Assembly (NCBI RefSeq): GCF_016597725.1
Contig: NZ_VCGY01000006.1
Coordinates: forward strand, 171,217 to 235,216
Length of the DNA stretch: 64,000 nt
Source: Marinobacter sp. 1-4A
GTDB taxonomy: Bacteria; Pseudomonadota; Gammaproteobacteria; Pseudomonadales; Oleiphilaceae
Direction: 5' to 3'
Shown one piece after another: positions 20,687 through 30,598 of the stretch (its first letter is position 1; the number at the start of each line of letters is the position of its first letter). Both the position numbers and the translations under genes were made by a program. The notes beneath the pieces are model-generated. The model ran no database searches. It saw nothing but the letters and a program-made list of their open reading frames with translations, and was not told where the DNA came from.

Positions 20687-21766
20687 TTAATTTAACGCAT
20701 TGATAGTACGCACCGGTATCAGGGCTTCGTATCCGGCCGAGGCACTATATAGATCACGGATCACCCCAGCTCGACGGAGTTTGACCCCAGTAAGCTGTCT
20801 TGCGCTATTTATTGCGTCCTCCAGTCTGCCAGTGCCACTGGCCAGCTCGTTCAGACTGGCTTCCCAGTGCGCGCGCTGGTTTGGCAAGTGTCGCTCGTTG
20901 AGGATGTTCAGGCGACCATGGCCGGCCTCAACGCTTGCCCTCAGTTTAGCGATCGAAGCCCGCCATTCCCGCTGAGCCTGAGTGGCCAGCCATCGTTTTT
21001 GTGAGGCTTCGGCAGTCGCCTTTCGAACGGCGCTGTGCTGGCGCTGCCCACTAAATGGAATCCGAACGCCAATGCCGACGACCCAACGTTTTCTCTCGTC
21101 AGCCCACAGGCTGTTATAGCCGGCATTAGCTGTGAACGTAGGTCTACGATCGACTTCGGCAACATCCAGCCGCGCGCGCGCCTCGGCTTCCCTTGCCTCG
21201 GCTGCCCGAATCAGCGGATGATCTGGTTCCAACTGTCCATCGGCGAACAGAAGCGTTTCAGATGCCTCCGTCAGTTGCAAACTGGCCCCCGTCGGACGAC
21301 GCCCAAGCAGAGGAATCAGGTCGCTGGCTAGCCCGGCCTTTTCCGCTTGCAGCTCTACTAGTCTGGCATCTAGAGTGTCCAACTCCGTTTTGACCCTGAG
21401 CATTTCACTTTGCGAGCCGATGCCATAGTCAAGCCTCTGTTCCGTTACGGTGGCCAGTTGCTCTACCAAAGCGCGTGTCTCATGATGGAGATTGATCGCT
21501 TCATTGGTATACCACCAATATGCATACGCCTCCTTAACGCGAGCTGTCAGCTGCCTTATTAGCCACTGAGTCTCCTGCTGGGCGGCAAGCATTCCGGCCT
21601 CCGCTGCCTTGCGAGACGCCGACAGATGATCCGGCCAGGGCAGCTGCTGGCTTACCTCAAAGCGATGCCCAACTGTATTAGGTCCCTCTAGAGTTTCAGG
21701 CGCAATGCCATACTTGATGACCGGGTCGGCCCAAGTATCTGAGCCCTCCACTTTGGCTTCTGACAT
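20687..21766 (-). pseudogene. TolC/CzcC-like outer-membrane efflux protein, 5'-truncated
   Basis: About 359 codons of a TolC-family protein remain from an in-frame ATG at 21766. The family region GIAPETLEGPNTVGHRFEVS is followed by two helical repeats. There is no signal peptide and the first helical segment, roughly 60-70 residues in relatives, is missing. The truncation point coincides with the start of the divergent kinase, which also lacks its usual N-terminus, so a deletion probably removed sequence between them. Without a signal the product should not reach the outer membrane. A cytosolic remnant or a pseudogene is the best reading. Confidence 0.7.
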
Positions 21767-21798
21767 TTCGGCGACAGATCTTTGCGCGCCCAGGCACC

Positions 21799-23115
21799 TT
21801 GCTTTTATTGCTACTGCCAGCGGGCATTGCGCTAATGGGGCTTGCATGGCTGGTTCACGGCCTCTTACTGGACCGGATGTCCCGGGAATTCGTCGAGACA
21901 CGTCTCAAGGATGAGGTCGCCTTTCTGGAGCATCAGATTCGTGATTCTGGCGGTCAATTGGACAGTCTCCAGACTGGTGACTATTTTCAGGAAGTCTTTC
22001 ACCACGCCTTCGCCATACATTCTCCGTCCAGAACGATCATTTCCCCGGATTCCTGGGCACCGGTGTTAACGTCGTTAATAGAATCAGCAAAGGATGGGAC
22101 CGTTCGTGTTCGGGATGCGGACACCGTCGAAGGCCCAAAGAGCATTCTTGCGTACCGAAAGTCGTTCCGGATCGGCGATACGCCGATTGTAGTGATCGTG
22201 TCCGAGGATCTTGGCGCACTGAAACGCAGCCAGGCAGAGTTGCACGGGTGGACGGCCATCGTCTCTATTCTGCTGATTCTGCTGTTGGTCGTTGTGATCT
22301 GGTTCGGTATCAATCTGTCCATGCGCCCTGTCGTCGAACTGAAGGCCACGCTGAAGCGACTTCAGGATGGCAAGGTCTCGCGGATTCATGTCCAAGCACC
22401 TGAGGAATTTCGACCGCTGGTCCAGCAGCTCAACCAATTGCTCGACTCGCTGGATCAACGCCTGGAACGATCAAGGGATGCGCTGGCGAATCTGTCTCAC
22501 AGCGTCAAAACCCCCATTGCGGCCGTCCGGCAGATTCTTGAGGACACCAGTCGTCCGCTCTCCAACGATCTCCGCCTTCAGATGACCGCGAGACTCAATG
22601 ACATCGACAAACAGCTTGAAGCCGAGATGCGCCGAAGTCGCTTTGCAGGGCCACAGGTTGGGAAAAGCGCTTACCCTCTGAAACAGGCACGGGATCTAGT
22701 CTGGATGCTGGGGCGACTATACCCGGAAAAGTCCTTTGAACTGTCGAGCTCCCTGCCGGAGGACGCCCGCTGGCCGATCGAGGAGCACGACCTGAATGAA
22801 ATCATGGGCAACCTTCTGGACAATGCAGGCAAATGGTCGGAACGATGCGTGGAGCTGTCACTCGTTCAACACTCCGGAAATCTGCAGATCGGCGTAACAG
22901 ACGATGGGCTCGGCGTCGCGGACGCTGAAATCGGCAATCTGGGTCGACGGGGGTTGCGGCTGGACGAGCAGACCCCAGGCCATGGCCTTGGGCTGGCGAT
23001 TGTTCGAGAAATTGTCGAACGCTACAGTGGAACCCTCAACTTCTCACCTGCTCCGAAAAGTGGGTTGTCCGTGATAGTTGACCTTCCCAGGGCGGTCCCG
23101 GTGATCAATCGTTGA
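21799..23115 (+). CDS. Sensor histidine kinase 1 (PhoQ/CzcS-like), probably 5'-truncated
   Basis: A 438-residue membrane kinase read from a TTG. Membrane helix 1 begins at residue 1, with no cytosolic lead; in-frame codons continue upstream (...TFRRQIFARPGT) without ATG or GTG, consistent with loss of the true start. A periplasmic domain (30-145), second helix (about 150-172), HAMP, H-box LSHSVKTPIA, N-box NEIMGNLLDNAGKW and G-boxes DDGLGV and GHGLGLAI follow. The catalytic core looks intact. It belongs with the kinases at 25977 and 41702. The response regulator at 23325 is the nearest partner. Confidence 0.8.
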   Translation: MLLLLLPAGIALMGLAWLVHGLLLDRMSREFVETRLKDEVAFLEHQIRDSGGQLDSLQTGDYFQEVFHHAFAIHSPSRTIISPDSWAPVLTSLIESAKDGTVRVRDADTVEGPKSILAYRKSFRIGDTPIVVIVSEDLGALKRSQAELHGWTAIVSILLILLLVVVIWFGINLSMRPVVELKATLKRLQDGKVSRIHVQAPEEFRPLVQQLNQLLDSLDQRLERSRDALANLSHSVKTPIAAVRQILEDTSRPLSNDLRLQMTARLNDIDKQLEAEMRRSRFAGPQVGKSAYPLKQARDLVWMLGRLYPEKSFELSSSLPEDARWPIEEHDLNEIMGNLLDNAGKWSERCVELSLVQHSGNLQIGVTDDGLGVADAEIGNLGRRGLRLDEQTPGHGLGLAIVREIVERYSGTLNFSPAPKSGLSVIVDLPRAVPVINR

Positions 23116-23194
23116 CCCGGCCACCTGGTATGTGGTTAAGCGATCACATGTGGATAGTGTTTGTATAGAAAACTTTCCTCACCGTAATGCCTTT

Positions 23195-23228
23195 TTCAAG
23201 CTAGATTCAGCTTCGTCTGTTGTTATAG
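23195..23228 (+). promoter_or_regulatory. Direct-repeat promoter of the response regulator (autoregulation)
   Basis: TTCAAG-N5-TTCAGC at 23195-23211 is followed by TTCGTCTG and a -10-like TTATAG at 23223-23228. The same layout recurs before six other genes of the island. An OmpR-type dimer would bind the two half-sites one helical turn apart, overlapping -35. Confidence 0.65.
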
Positions 23229-23324
23229 CGGGTCGCTTGAAGTCCGGTCTCTTAGCTAATTTTGATTTGCTCTCGAGAAGGGCGACAGCCACAATTTTCC
23301 AACATCCAGAGACGGCGCTTATAG

Positions 23325-24011
23325 ATGAAGGTTCTAATTGTCGAAGACAACGCGATACTCGCAGAAAAAATTTCTGGTTGGCTTGCGAAGGAACACTTTA
23401 CTGTTGATGTAGCCAAAAACGGCGCAGAGGCCAATTCTTTCGTAGAAACATGCAGTTATCAGGCGATTATACTCGATATCGGACTGCCCGACCAGAACGG
23501 ACTTTCCTTGATGCAGAAGTGGAGAAGCGGTGGCAAAGATGAGGCTATTCTTATTTTAACTGCTCGCTCCAACTGGACAGAGAGAGTTGAGGGCTTGAAT
23601 GCCGGCGCAGACGATTATCTTCCAAAACCCTTCGAATTCGATGAACTAAAAGCTCGACTTAGCGCCATAATACGAAGAAAAGACGGGCGAGCAACTGATA
23701 AGATCATCGTGGATGGTTTTCTACTTAATGCAACCTATAGAACCCTAACAACTCCCGATCATAAAGAGTTCAGACTAACCGCAACGGAGTACCGCCTTTT
23801 ACAATGCTTTCTTCGCTCTCCTGACAGAGTTTTCTCACAGGACGAACTTGTTGAAGCACTCTATAATATCGAAAGGTGCCCAACCAGAAATGTCGTTCAA
23901 GTCTACATAGCCAGACTCAGAAAGATACTCGGAAAAAAACGAATAAAAACATTGAGAGGACAAGGATATTACTTTGCAAGAGATTCTCTTCAAAAAAGGG
24001 TTGAAGCTTAA
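23325..24011 (+). CDS. OmpR-family response regulator (CzcR/PmrA-like)
   Basis: A 228-residue regulator: receiver domain (acidic pocket IVEDN, phospho-Asp in IILDIGLPDQNG, switch Thr in ILTARS, Lys in YLPKPFEFDE) and a C-terminal winged helix (FRLTATEYRLLQCFLRSP ... RNVVQVYIARLRKILG). It is the only complete response regulator of its type in the island, while three related kinases occur. A matching direct repeat sits in its own promoter. It is the likely activator of both RND operons; that is inference from the shared sites. Confidence 0.93.
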   Translation: MKVLIVEDNAILAEKISGWLAKEHFTVDVAKNGAEANSFVETCSYQAIILDIGLPDQNGLSLMQKWRSGGKDEAILILTARSNWTERVEGLNAGADDYLPKPFEFDELKARLSAIIRRKDGRATDKIIVDGFLLNATYRTLTTPDHKEFRLTATEYRLLQCFLRSPDRVFSQDELVEALYNIERCPTRNVVQVYIARLRKILGKKRIKTLRGQGYYFARDSLQKRVEA

Positions 24012-24069
24012 ATGATTTTACTGTGATTTAACCATTTTCCTCAAGGACCAGGGCTCGCCAGATAAATGC

Positions 24070-24092
24070 GCTGGCCCACAAACCGGGCCAGC
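24070..24092 (+). terminator. Terminator after the response regulator
   Basis: A perfect 8-bp stem, GCTGGCCC and GGGCCAGC around a 7-nt loop, is followed by TTTCTC on the plus strand. It may also serve the convergent porin gene. Confidence 0.7.
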
Positions 24093-24134
24093 TTTCTCAA
24101 CGATTAACCATTTCGGTGAAAAATACCAAATAGA

Positions 24135-24872
24135 TTAAAAGGACTTAGTCCAGCCCAGCCAAAACTTCGGGTCGTCCGAATTGACCGAACCAAGTGCGTT
24201 ACTTGAATCGATATCAGCGTACTCCAGATTAACACTAAAAGCTCCAAAGCTCTCCGCATCTTTGGTGATGTTGACAGCTGCATGTCCGTAGCTCGCCTCG
24301 CCAATAGACGCCTTGCTATCATCAGTGAAATCATAATAGCCAATCAAAACACCTGTGCTGAAATCGTCTTCCAGCGGCACATCAACAGATGCGTAATAAT
24401 AGATATCGCCTTGAACGAACAGCCCATCGCCGCTTACGTCGCTGTTTGCTGTGTAAGCAACACCTATAGATGCAATGCTGTAATTCAACTCTCCGTATAT
24501 TTCGCCAAAATCAATAGATTCAGGAGCATCAGGGTAAGAGTAATAAATGTACCCAACATCGTAACCAATATCCTCGATTGCACCGGAGAAGCCAGCATAA
24601 AGATCAAGCTCATAGCTCGTCCCATCGCCGAAATCCACATTGGAGCCCCAGCCGCCAAAATAAAGCCCCGACGCATGTTCGTAGTCAAGCCCGCCTTGCG
24701 TCGCCGTTGAGCCATCTGTTTGTGTCACACCACGAAATAAGTAGTTGCTTGTTACACCTAAATTTGCACTTACATTAGCGTTGGCAATTAACGGGACCGC
24801 TTGGAGGGTTACGAGCAAACCAACACTTAGCAAACAATCCTTAGTCGAGATACGTCTTTTCATCGTTTTCAC
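24135..24872 (-). CDS. TorF-family putative porin
   Basis: A 245-residue exported beta-barrel protein. A signal peptide of about 32 residues ends near NANA/VSANLGVTSNYLFRG; the SNYLFRGVTQ motif is the hallmark of TorF-type porins. Alternating aromatic/polar beta strands run to a terminal Phe (FWLGWTKSF), as expected for BAM-inserted proteins. Its substrate is unknown. It lies convergent to the regulator gene. Its own upstream region has only a weak resemblance to the regulon repeat. Confidence 0.85.
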   Translation of the reverse strand: MKTMKRRISTKDCLLSVGLLVTLQAVPLIANANVSANLGVTSNYLFRGVTQTDGSTATQGGLDYEHASGLYFGGWGSNVDFGDGTSYELDLYAGFSGAIEDIGYDVGYIYYSYPDAPESIDFGEIYGELNYSIASIGVAYTANSDVSGDGLFVQGDIYYYASVDVPLEDDFSTGVLIGYYDFTDDSKASIGEASYGHAAVNITKDAESFGAFSVNLEYADIDSSNALGSVNSDDPKFWLGWTKSF

Positions 24873-25349
24873 CTTAAATTTTGACAGCTTAGTTATTTGC
24901 GCATCGAATAACGCATCTACAATGACTGCATATTTTGCGCCAACTTTTAGAGACTTAGTTTATGAGCAATTATTGTCAAATCAGGTCCATAGTTAATAAA
25001 ATCCGTTGAATATTTAATCATTCAATGCAATGAACATTTTGCTTCATAGTTTCGCATTGCTCGACGATAGTGCACTCATTAATAATGCGCACCAAATAGG
25101 AACAAAAACTGAAATAAAAATATCACTAAAGTAGAATATTTTTAACGCAAAAATTCGAGATAAGATATGGTTCTATTAGGAAAATAGAGGTAGGTCTTAA
25201 TTGGTCATGAATACTACTAAAAAAACTCTGAGTAAAGAATGCAAATTTCCAACTTTTTGCACTCTGTCTTTTTTTCGAAATTGATCAGCCTTAAAGCGCG
25301 ACTTTCGCCGTTTTTGGAAAAATTAACAAAATCTATCATCAAACTAATC
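24873..25349. other. AT-rich intergenic region, no gene recognised
   Basis: About 480 bp, markedly richer in A and T than the neighbours. It must contain the porin promoter. I found no convincing ORF, RNA gene or long repeat; base composition suggests acquired DNA. Confidence 0.5.
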
Positions 25350-25381
25350 TTGGAGCCACGCAATTGCGCGCCTGGCTCCAA
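25350..25381 (-). terminator. Hairpin downstream of the small secreted protein
   Basis: TTGGAGCCA (25350-25358) pairs perfectly with TGGCTCCAA (25373-25381), with a few inner pairs. It lies 18 bp beyond the stop of the gene. There is no T-run on the minus strand, so it may act as a 3' end stabiliser rather than a classic terminator. Confidence 0.5.
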
Positions 25382-25398
25382 ATAAACAACGATAAATG

Positions 25399-25629
25399 TT
25401 ATTGCTTTGCCAAAAGATCCCCAATCAACTCTTTAATCAATCTATGTTCTTCCTTCAGTTTTTTGATGGTCTCGATCTCTTCCACACGATACTGGGAGGA
25501 ACGTTCATCTATGCTCTTATTAGGATAGGTTCTTGCCTCGTTGTATCTGTCCGCTTGCCCTCCTGCGAGGGCTATTGAAGCACCACTTGCCAGGAAAGAA
25601 GCTACTAGAATCATGGATACTTTCTTCAT
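25399..25629 (-). CDS. Small secreted protein of the regulon
   Basis: A 76-residue protein with a clear signal peptide (MKKVSMILVASFLASGASIALA, cleaved about residue 22) and a charged, helical mature part of about 54 residues (EEIETIKKLKEEHRLIKELI). I do not recognise a family. It is divergent from sensor kinase 2 and has the regulon repeat 75 bp upstream. A periplasmic accessory to the kinase, in the manner of CpxP, is a possibility, not a finding. Confidence 0.75.
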   Translation of the reverse strand: MKKVSMILVASFLASGASIALAGGQADRYNEARTYPNKSIDERSSQYRVEEIETIKKLKEEHRLIKELIGDLLAKQ

Positions 25630-25703
25630 AAAACGGCTCCGATATTTATTCCAATTAGACCGACAAAATTCAATGGCCTCGGATGATCAGTAGAACATCG
25701 AAA

Positions 25704-25720
25704 CTTTAAACACACTTGAA
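25704..25720 (-). promoter_or_regulatory. Regulon direct repeat before the small secreted protein
   Basis: On the minus strand TTCAAG-N5-TTAAAG is followed by TTTCGATGT and a weak -10 (TCTACT). It is 75 bp from the start codon at 25629. Confidence 0.65.
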
Positions 25721-25976
25721 AATCTATGGTGATGAAACGTTTTTTTAGCGTTTACCCCTAGCTCAAAAGCCATTCAGGTCGGCTTTGATGACACTAAACC
25801 TAATTTTTCAATGCCTGAGAAAATAAGACTAGGCCAGACCTATCTGAAGGCCAGAGCCGCCCTCCCTCAGGTTCGCACCCGTTGCGGCACGCTTCGATTC
25901 CAACTATGCTTTCGGACCGGAACACCTCTGTTTGCTTTCAACTGAACCCTTCCGCTCAATCGACAAAAGCACCCTC

Positions 25977-27299
25977 ATGACAGCGCAGAAAAGCATCCGA
26001 AAAACTGCACTCCAATATGGCATGGTTTTTAGCATCCTGTATTTTCTGCTTATTTTTTTCTCACACACCTATGTGATAGAGGAGCTTTCGAACGAGTCCA
26101 GAAAACATCGTCTTGACAAAGAGGTGGAGAGTTTTCAAACCATCATTGCAAACGAAATGCCGACGGCCGACGAGATCGGAAGCATGATCGATCAATTCCA
26201 ATTGCTACTGGAACACGCCCTCATTGTTGAAATGAAAGATGGAAGCGTCATTGCCAGTAACAACGTAAATCAAACGAAGTTGCGTATGATCTCAGAAAAG
26301 CCGGCGGGCTTTGTCGAAATATCCCACGGTGCGGATCGCCTTCTCGGATTAAAACGTGGTGTCGGAATTGATAGTTCGCTTTCGTCAATCACCATCTTGG
26401 AAATGGAAAGCGGACTAGCTGAGCGATCCAGTGGGGCTCACCTGACCTTGCTGGCTGCCTCCGCAATATTACTTGTTGTTCTCTTGGCTCTGGTAGGCAC
26501 CACTACTTACCTGGCTTTGAAACCGATCGAACACATCAAGGAAGACATGAGGAGACTGCAATCTGGCAAACAACCTCGTTTGAATCCTGACGCACCAGAG
26601 GAGTTCAGTCCGCTGATCAAACAGTTCAATAACCTACTTGAACTAGCAAGTCGTCGCCTTGACCGCCACCGCCGCCTCAATTCCGATCTTTCTCACATGG
26701 TCAAGACCTCGATCTCTGCCAATCTCGCAATCTTGTCAGACACTGGTTCATTACCTCCGTCCCGCGACGACATAGAGTTCATGACCTCCAACCTAAAGGA
26801 TCTAAGCCGGTCCTTGAACTACCGCATGAGCAAGGCAGATATCTCCGGCAGGCAGATGGGGCAAACATGTTTGCCGATTGAAATAGCGAACAACGTCATT
26901 TCTGTCATGGAAAAAATCTTTCCCGATAAGAGTTTCCGTATTAATACATCCTTGCCGAATAACTTCAGTTGGCCCATGGAGCGTCAGGACCTATCAGAGT
27001 TATTCGGTAACCTGCTCGAAAACGGCGGGAAGTGGAGTCAGGCTGAGATTGACGTTTCAATAAGCCAGACCGATTCCGGGCTAACGATAGAAGTTGCAGA
27101 CGACGGCCCTGGGATTACTCCAGAAGCGGCCTCAAAAGTGATGGATAGAGGTTCCCGGCTTGACGAAACCGTTTCTGGATTTGGATTGGGACTGTCCATC
27201 GTGTCCGAAATACTAGAAGACAATTTCGGACGGATGAACATTGGCCCCTCAGAAACGGGGGGCGCCAGAATTACAGTTGTGCTTCCTTTCCCAGAGTAG
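25977..27299 (+). CDS. Sensor histidine kinase 2 (PhoQ/CzcS-like)
   Basis: A 440-residue inner-membrane kinase: helix 1 (residues 12-32), periplasmic domain, helix 2 (about 160-185), HAMP, H-box DLSHMVKTSISAN, N-box LSELFGNLLENGGKW, then DDGPGI and GFGLGLSIV. It departs from its paralogues in two conserved places (HMVKTS for HSVKTP, NLLENGGKW for NLLDNAGKW), which may alter activity. ATG 25977 is preferred; a TTG at 25932 would add 15 residues. It has no adjacent response regulator and converges on the czcA gene at 27387. Confidence 0.88.
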   Translation: MTAQKSIRKTALQYGMVFSILYFLLIFFSHTYVIEELSNESRKHRLDKEVESFQTIIANEMPTADEIGSMIDQFQLLLEHALIVEMKDGSVIASNNVNQTKLRMISEKPAGFVEISHGADRLLGLKRGVGIDSSLSSITILEMESGLAERSSGAHLTLLAASAILLVVLLALVGTTTYLALKPIEHIKEDMRRLQSGKQPRLNPDAPEEFSPLIKQFNNLLELASRRLDRHRRLNSDLSHMVKTSISANLAILSDTGSLPPSRDDIEFMTSNLKDLSRSLNYRMSKADISGRQMGQTCLPIEIANNVISVMEKIFPDKSFRINTSLPNNFSWPMERQDLSELFGNLLENGGKWSQAEIDVSISQTDSGLTIEVADDGPGITPEAASKVMDRGSRLDETVSGFGLGLSIVSEILEDNFGRMNIGPSETGGARITVVLPFPE

Positions 27300-27386
27300 A
27301 GCACAACCATAATTCCTCCGCCCCGCTATGACGGAGGGACTACCCTCCCCTGCTCGCGATCAAAACTGTGTATTTCCACCTCTTTT

Positions 27387-30300
27387 CTACCGTTGCATAT
27401 CATCGAGTTTAGACCTTGAGAAGCGCGTGAATAGAGCCGGCAAAACAAAAAGCGTTAGGAAAGTCGCAGTCACGAGACCACCTACAATCACGCTGGCCAA
27501 TGGCTTCTGGATTTCCGCACCCACGCCCGTCGACAATAGCATCGGTATCAAACCGAGTGCCGAGGTTATTGCTGTCATCAAGACAGGACGCAAACGGGAG
27601 ACGGCACCTTCAAACACCGCGGCATCCACGCTTAACCCATCCTGTATTCGCTGATTGATGCTTTCGACCATAACGACTCCGTTAAGCACCGCCACACCAA
27701 ACAGTGTGATAAATCCAACGGAACTGGGCACGGAAAGGTACTGGCCGGAGATCCAGAGTGAAAAGACGCCACCAATGACAGCAAGCGGTACGTTGACAAG
27801 AATCAGCAGCGCCTGACCAACCGAACTGAAAGCAAAGTACAACAACAACGCAATCAGACCCAAGGATACAGGAACCACAATGGCCAATCGCTTCTGAGCT
27901 CGCTGCTGGTTTTCAAATTGACCACCAATATCCACCGAATAGCCGGGGGGAAGGTTCACTTCTGACGCGATGGTATCTTGAATATCGGCAACCACACTGC
28001 CCATGTCACGACCCTGCACATTGGACTGAATGACCACACGGCGCTGCACGTCATCGCGGCGCACCTGAGGCGGGCCGGACTCAATAGACACATCGGCCAC
28101 ATCACCGAGTCTCACCCAGGCCCCGGACGGCGCTTGTAACCTGAGATCAGCAATGGCATCCCGGTCCTCCCGGAAACGTTTGGCCAGACGCACATAGATA
28201 TCGTACCGCTCATTTCCGTTGATGATCTGGCCTGCGGCGGCACCACCCAGTCCATCCCGGACGACACTCATCACATCAGACACGGCGAGTCCGTACCGGG
28301 AGAGTGCCTGACGGTCAGGCTGAACCACCAACTGCGCTTCACCAGCAATCTGCTCCATGGCGACGTCTCGTGTTCCCTGAACTGTTCGGACCGCCGCTTC
28401 AATCTGCTGGCCTTTCTCCGCCAGTACGTCGAGATCCGGGCCAAAGAGTTTGATGGCCAACTGCGCACGAACACCTGACAACAATTCATCAACCCGAGTC
28501 GCGATAGGCTGAGAAAAGTTAAACAGTAGCCCCGGGTGCTGTTCGAGCTTCTCCTCAAACAGGGCCTGCAATTCATAGCGATTACTGGCGCTGGTCCACT
28601 CGGCTGTTGGCTTAAGGCCGATATAGATCTCGATGTTGTTCACGGGCTCCGGGTCGCCCCCTATTTCTGCTCGACCAGCCCGGGACAGAGCGTAAGTCAC
28701 TTCTGGAAATTCCATCAACATGGCTTCCAGTTTTGGCGCAACTTCAATCGCCGTATCAAGGCTTGATGAAGGGGCCAGCGTCACCCGGAGGTTGATCGTC
28801 CCTTCTTCCAGTTCAGGGACAAACTCAGTGCCGAGTCGCGGCACGACCAGGGCCGCCAGCACCACAAGAACAGCGGCAGCACCGACAACAGATCGGGTGT
28901 GTTTCAGCGACCAGTCAAGGCCCTGGCGATAAAGCTTCTCAAGAGGTTTTAAAACGAAGCTTTCCCGTTCCCGGATACCCTTGCGAAACACAAACGAAGC
29001 CAACGCAGGCACGACGATCAGAGCAACGATCACAGCGGACACAATGGCCAGCATGATGCTGATCGCCATTGGCTGGAACAGCTTGGCTTCCACACCTTCA
29101 AAGCTGAACAGAGGCATGAAAACGACCAAGATAATCGCCGTGGCGAAAAAGATGGGGCGCGCCACTTCCCGGCCGGCTTCCTGGAGTCTGAGCGCAATGC
29201 CATGATCATCGTGTGACGCGTCCAACGGATCGGGGTCGTTTTCAATCAATTCATCTCGATGGGCGTCATGCTCAGCATCGGGATGCGTCAGATGTTTGAA
29301 CATGTTCTCGACCATAACAACAGAGCCGTCCACCAGCATGCCAATTGCCACAGCAATGCCGCCCAGAGACATCAAGTTGGCCGAGAGACCGAACCAGGCC
29401 ATGATCATCAGGGCAATACCGATGGAAATCGGTATTGAAAGCAGCACGAGCGTTGTTGCTCGCAGATTCATCAGGAAGAGAGCAAGCACAATCGCAATAA
29501 ACACAAAAGCCAACAAAAGCGCATTCGTCACCGTCTCTACGGCCTTGGTCACCAGATCCGCCTGGTTGTAATAGGGCTCAAAACGAACCCCACTCGGAAG
29601 CGCCTGATTTATGCGCTCAATGCGAGCCTCGATGCCGTCGATGGTGGCTTTTGTGTTGGCCCCCATTCGTTTGAGTACAATGCCAGAAACCACTTCACCC
29701 AGTTGTTCAACTTGACCGTCTTCGTCCTTCCGGGTCATGGTCACCGCACCCTGGCGAATTTCAGTGCCAAGTCCCACCTGAGCGACATCGTCCACGGTTA
29801 CTGTGATGCCGTCACTGGTTTTAACGGGTACCTGACGGATCTGCTCCAGCCCCTGCTCGCCATTGCCCAGCCATCCCATACCGCGAATAACCAACTGCTC
29901 CTGTCCGCGGCCCATATACCAGCCCCCAACATTGGAGTTGTTGTTTTCCAGGGCATGCATGACGTCATTCTGTGATAAGTCATAGGACAACATTCGAGCC
30001 GGATTCAGGTTCACCTGGTACTGGCGAACTTCTCCGCCAAACGACAGGATTTCTGTAACCCCTTCGGCCGGTATCAGCAACAGTTTGACCAGCCAGTCGT
30101 GCAAGCTGCGCAATTCCATTGCGTCGTACCCCGAATTCGGGTCCGCTATCAACAAGTACTGGTAGACTTGGCCGAGACCGGACGTATTCGGGCCCATTTC
30201 AGGCACCCCGACCCCGTCCGGAATCAGCTCCCGCGCGGCCTGCAACCGCTCGAACACCAGTTGACGCGCGAAATAGATATCCGTGCCCTCTTTAAAGACC

Positions 30301-30584
30301 ACGGTGACACCGGACAACCCGGTTTTGGAAATGGATCGAACCTCCTCAACATCCGGCAACGCATACATCACCGCTTCAATGGGATAGGTGATCAGCTGCT
30401 CGACCTCCTCAGCCGCAAGTCCGGGCGCCTCTGTGTTAACAGCGACCTGGACGTTTGTAACGTCAGGGAAGGCATCAAGATTCAGTTTTGGGATCTGAAA
30501 CGCGGCCGTGGCGATAAGCACTGCAAGCGCAATAAGAACCAACAGGCGGTTCTGAACCGCCCAGTCGACAACTCGGTTGAACAT
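27387..30584 (-). CDS. czcA: HME-RND heavy-metal efflux pump, inner-membrane subunit (pump 1)
   Basis: A 1065-residue RND protein with the expected 12 membrane segments and two large periplasmic loops. The proton-relay segment in TM4 reads AIGMLVDGSVVMVEN: the central Asp and the Glu are conserved, but the first position is Ala rather than the Asp of the Zn/Co/Cd-type DFG motif, so the metal cannot be assigned. A His/Asp-rich cytosolic stretch lies near residues 450-475 (LTHPDAEHDAHRDEL). It is the last gene of a C-B-A operon, 14 bp after czcB. Confidence 0.93.
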   Translation of the reverse strand: MFNRVVDWAVQNRLLVLIALAVLIATAAFQIPKLNLDAFPDVTNVQVAVNTEAPGLAAEEVEQLITYPIEAVMYALPDVEEVRSISKTGLSGVTVVFKEGTDIYFARQLVFERLQAARELIPDGVGVPEMGPNTSGLGQVYQYLLIADPNSGYDAMELRSLHDWLVKLLLIPAEGVTEILSFGGEVRQYQVNLNPARMLSYDLSQNDVMHALENNNSNVGGWYMGRGQEQLVIRGMGWLGNGEQGLEQIRQVPVKTSDGITVTVDDVAQVGLGTEIRQGAVTMTRKDEDGQVEQLGEVVSGIVLKRMGANTKATIDGIEARIERINQALPSGVRFEPYYNQADLVTKAVETVTNALLLAFVFIAIVLALFLMNLRATTLVLLSIPISIGIALMIMAWFGLSANLMSLGGIAVAIGMLVDGSVVMVENMFKHLTHPDAEHDAHRDELIENDPDPLDASHDDHGIALRLQEAGREVARPIFFATAIILVVFMPLFSFEGVEAKLFQPMAISIMLAIVSAVIVALIVVPALASFVFRKGIRERESFVLKPLEKLYRQGLDWSLKHTRSVVGAAAVLVVLAALVVPRLGTEFVPELEEGTINLRVTLAPSSSLDTAIEVAPKLEAMLMEFPEVTYALSRAGRAEIGGDPEPVNNIEIYIGLKPTAEWTSASNRYELQALFEEKLEQHPGLLFNFSQPIATRVDELLSGVRAQLAIKLFGPDLDVLAEKGQQIEAAVRTVQGTRDVAMEQIAGEAQLVVQPDRQALSRYGLAVSDVMSVVRDGLGGAAAGQIINGNERYDIYVRLAKRFREDRDAIADLRLQAPSGAWVRLGDVADVSIESGPPQVRRDDVQRRVVIQSNVQGRDMGSVVADIQDTIASEVNLPPGYSVDIGGQFENQQRAQKRLAIVVPVSLGLIALLLYFAFSSVGQALLILVNVPLAVIGGVFSLWISGQYLSVPSSVGFITLFGVAVLNGVVMVESINQRIQDGLSVDAAVFEGAVSRLRPVLMTAITSALGLIPMLLSTGVGAEIQKPLASVIVGGLVTATFLTLFVLPALFTRFSRSKLDDMQR

Positions 30585-30598
30585 AATGGCTCCCGGAA

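Noticed and set aside
24880..24960. Possible eighth regulon repeat before the TorF-type porin
   Set aside because: Only one half-site and the spacing to a -10 are recognisable; the left half-site does not match.
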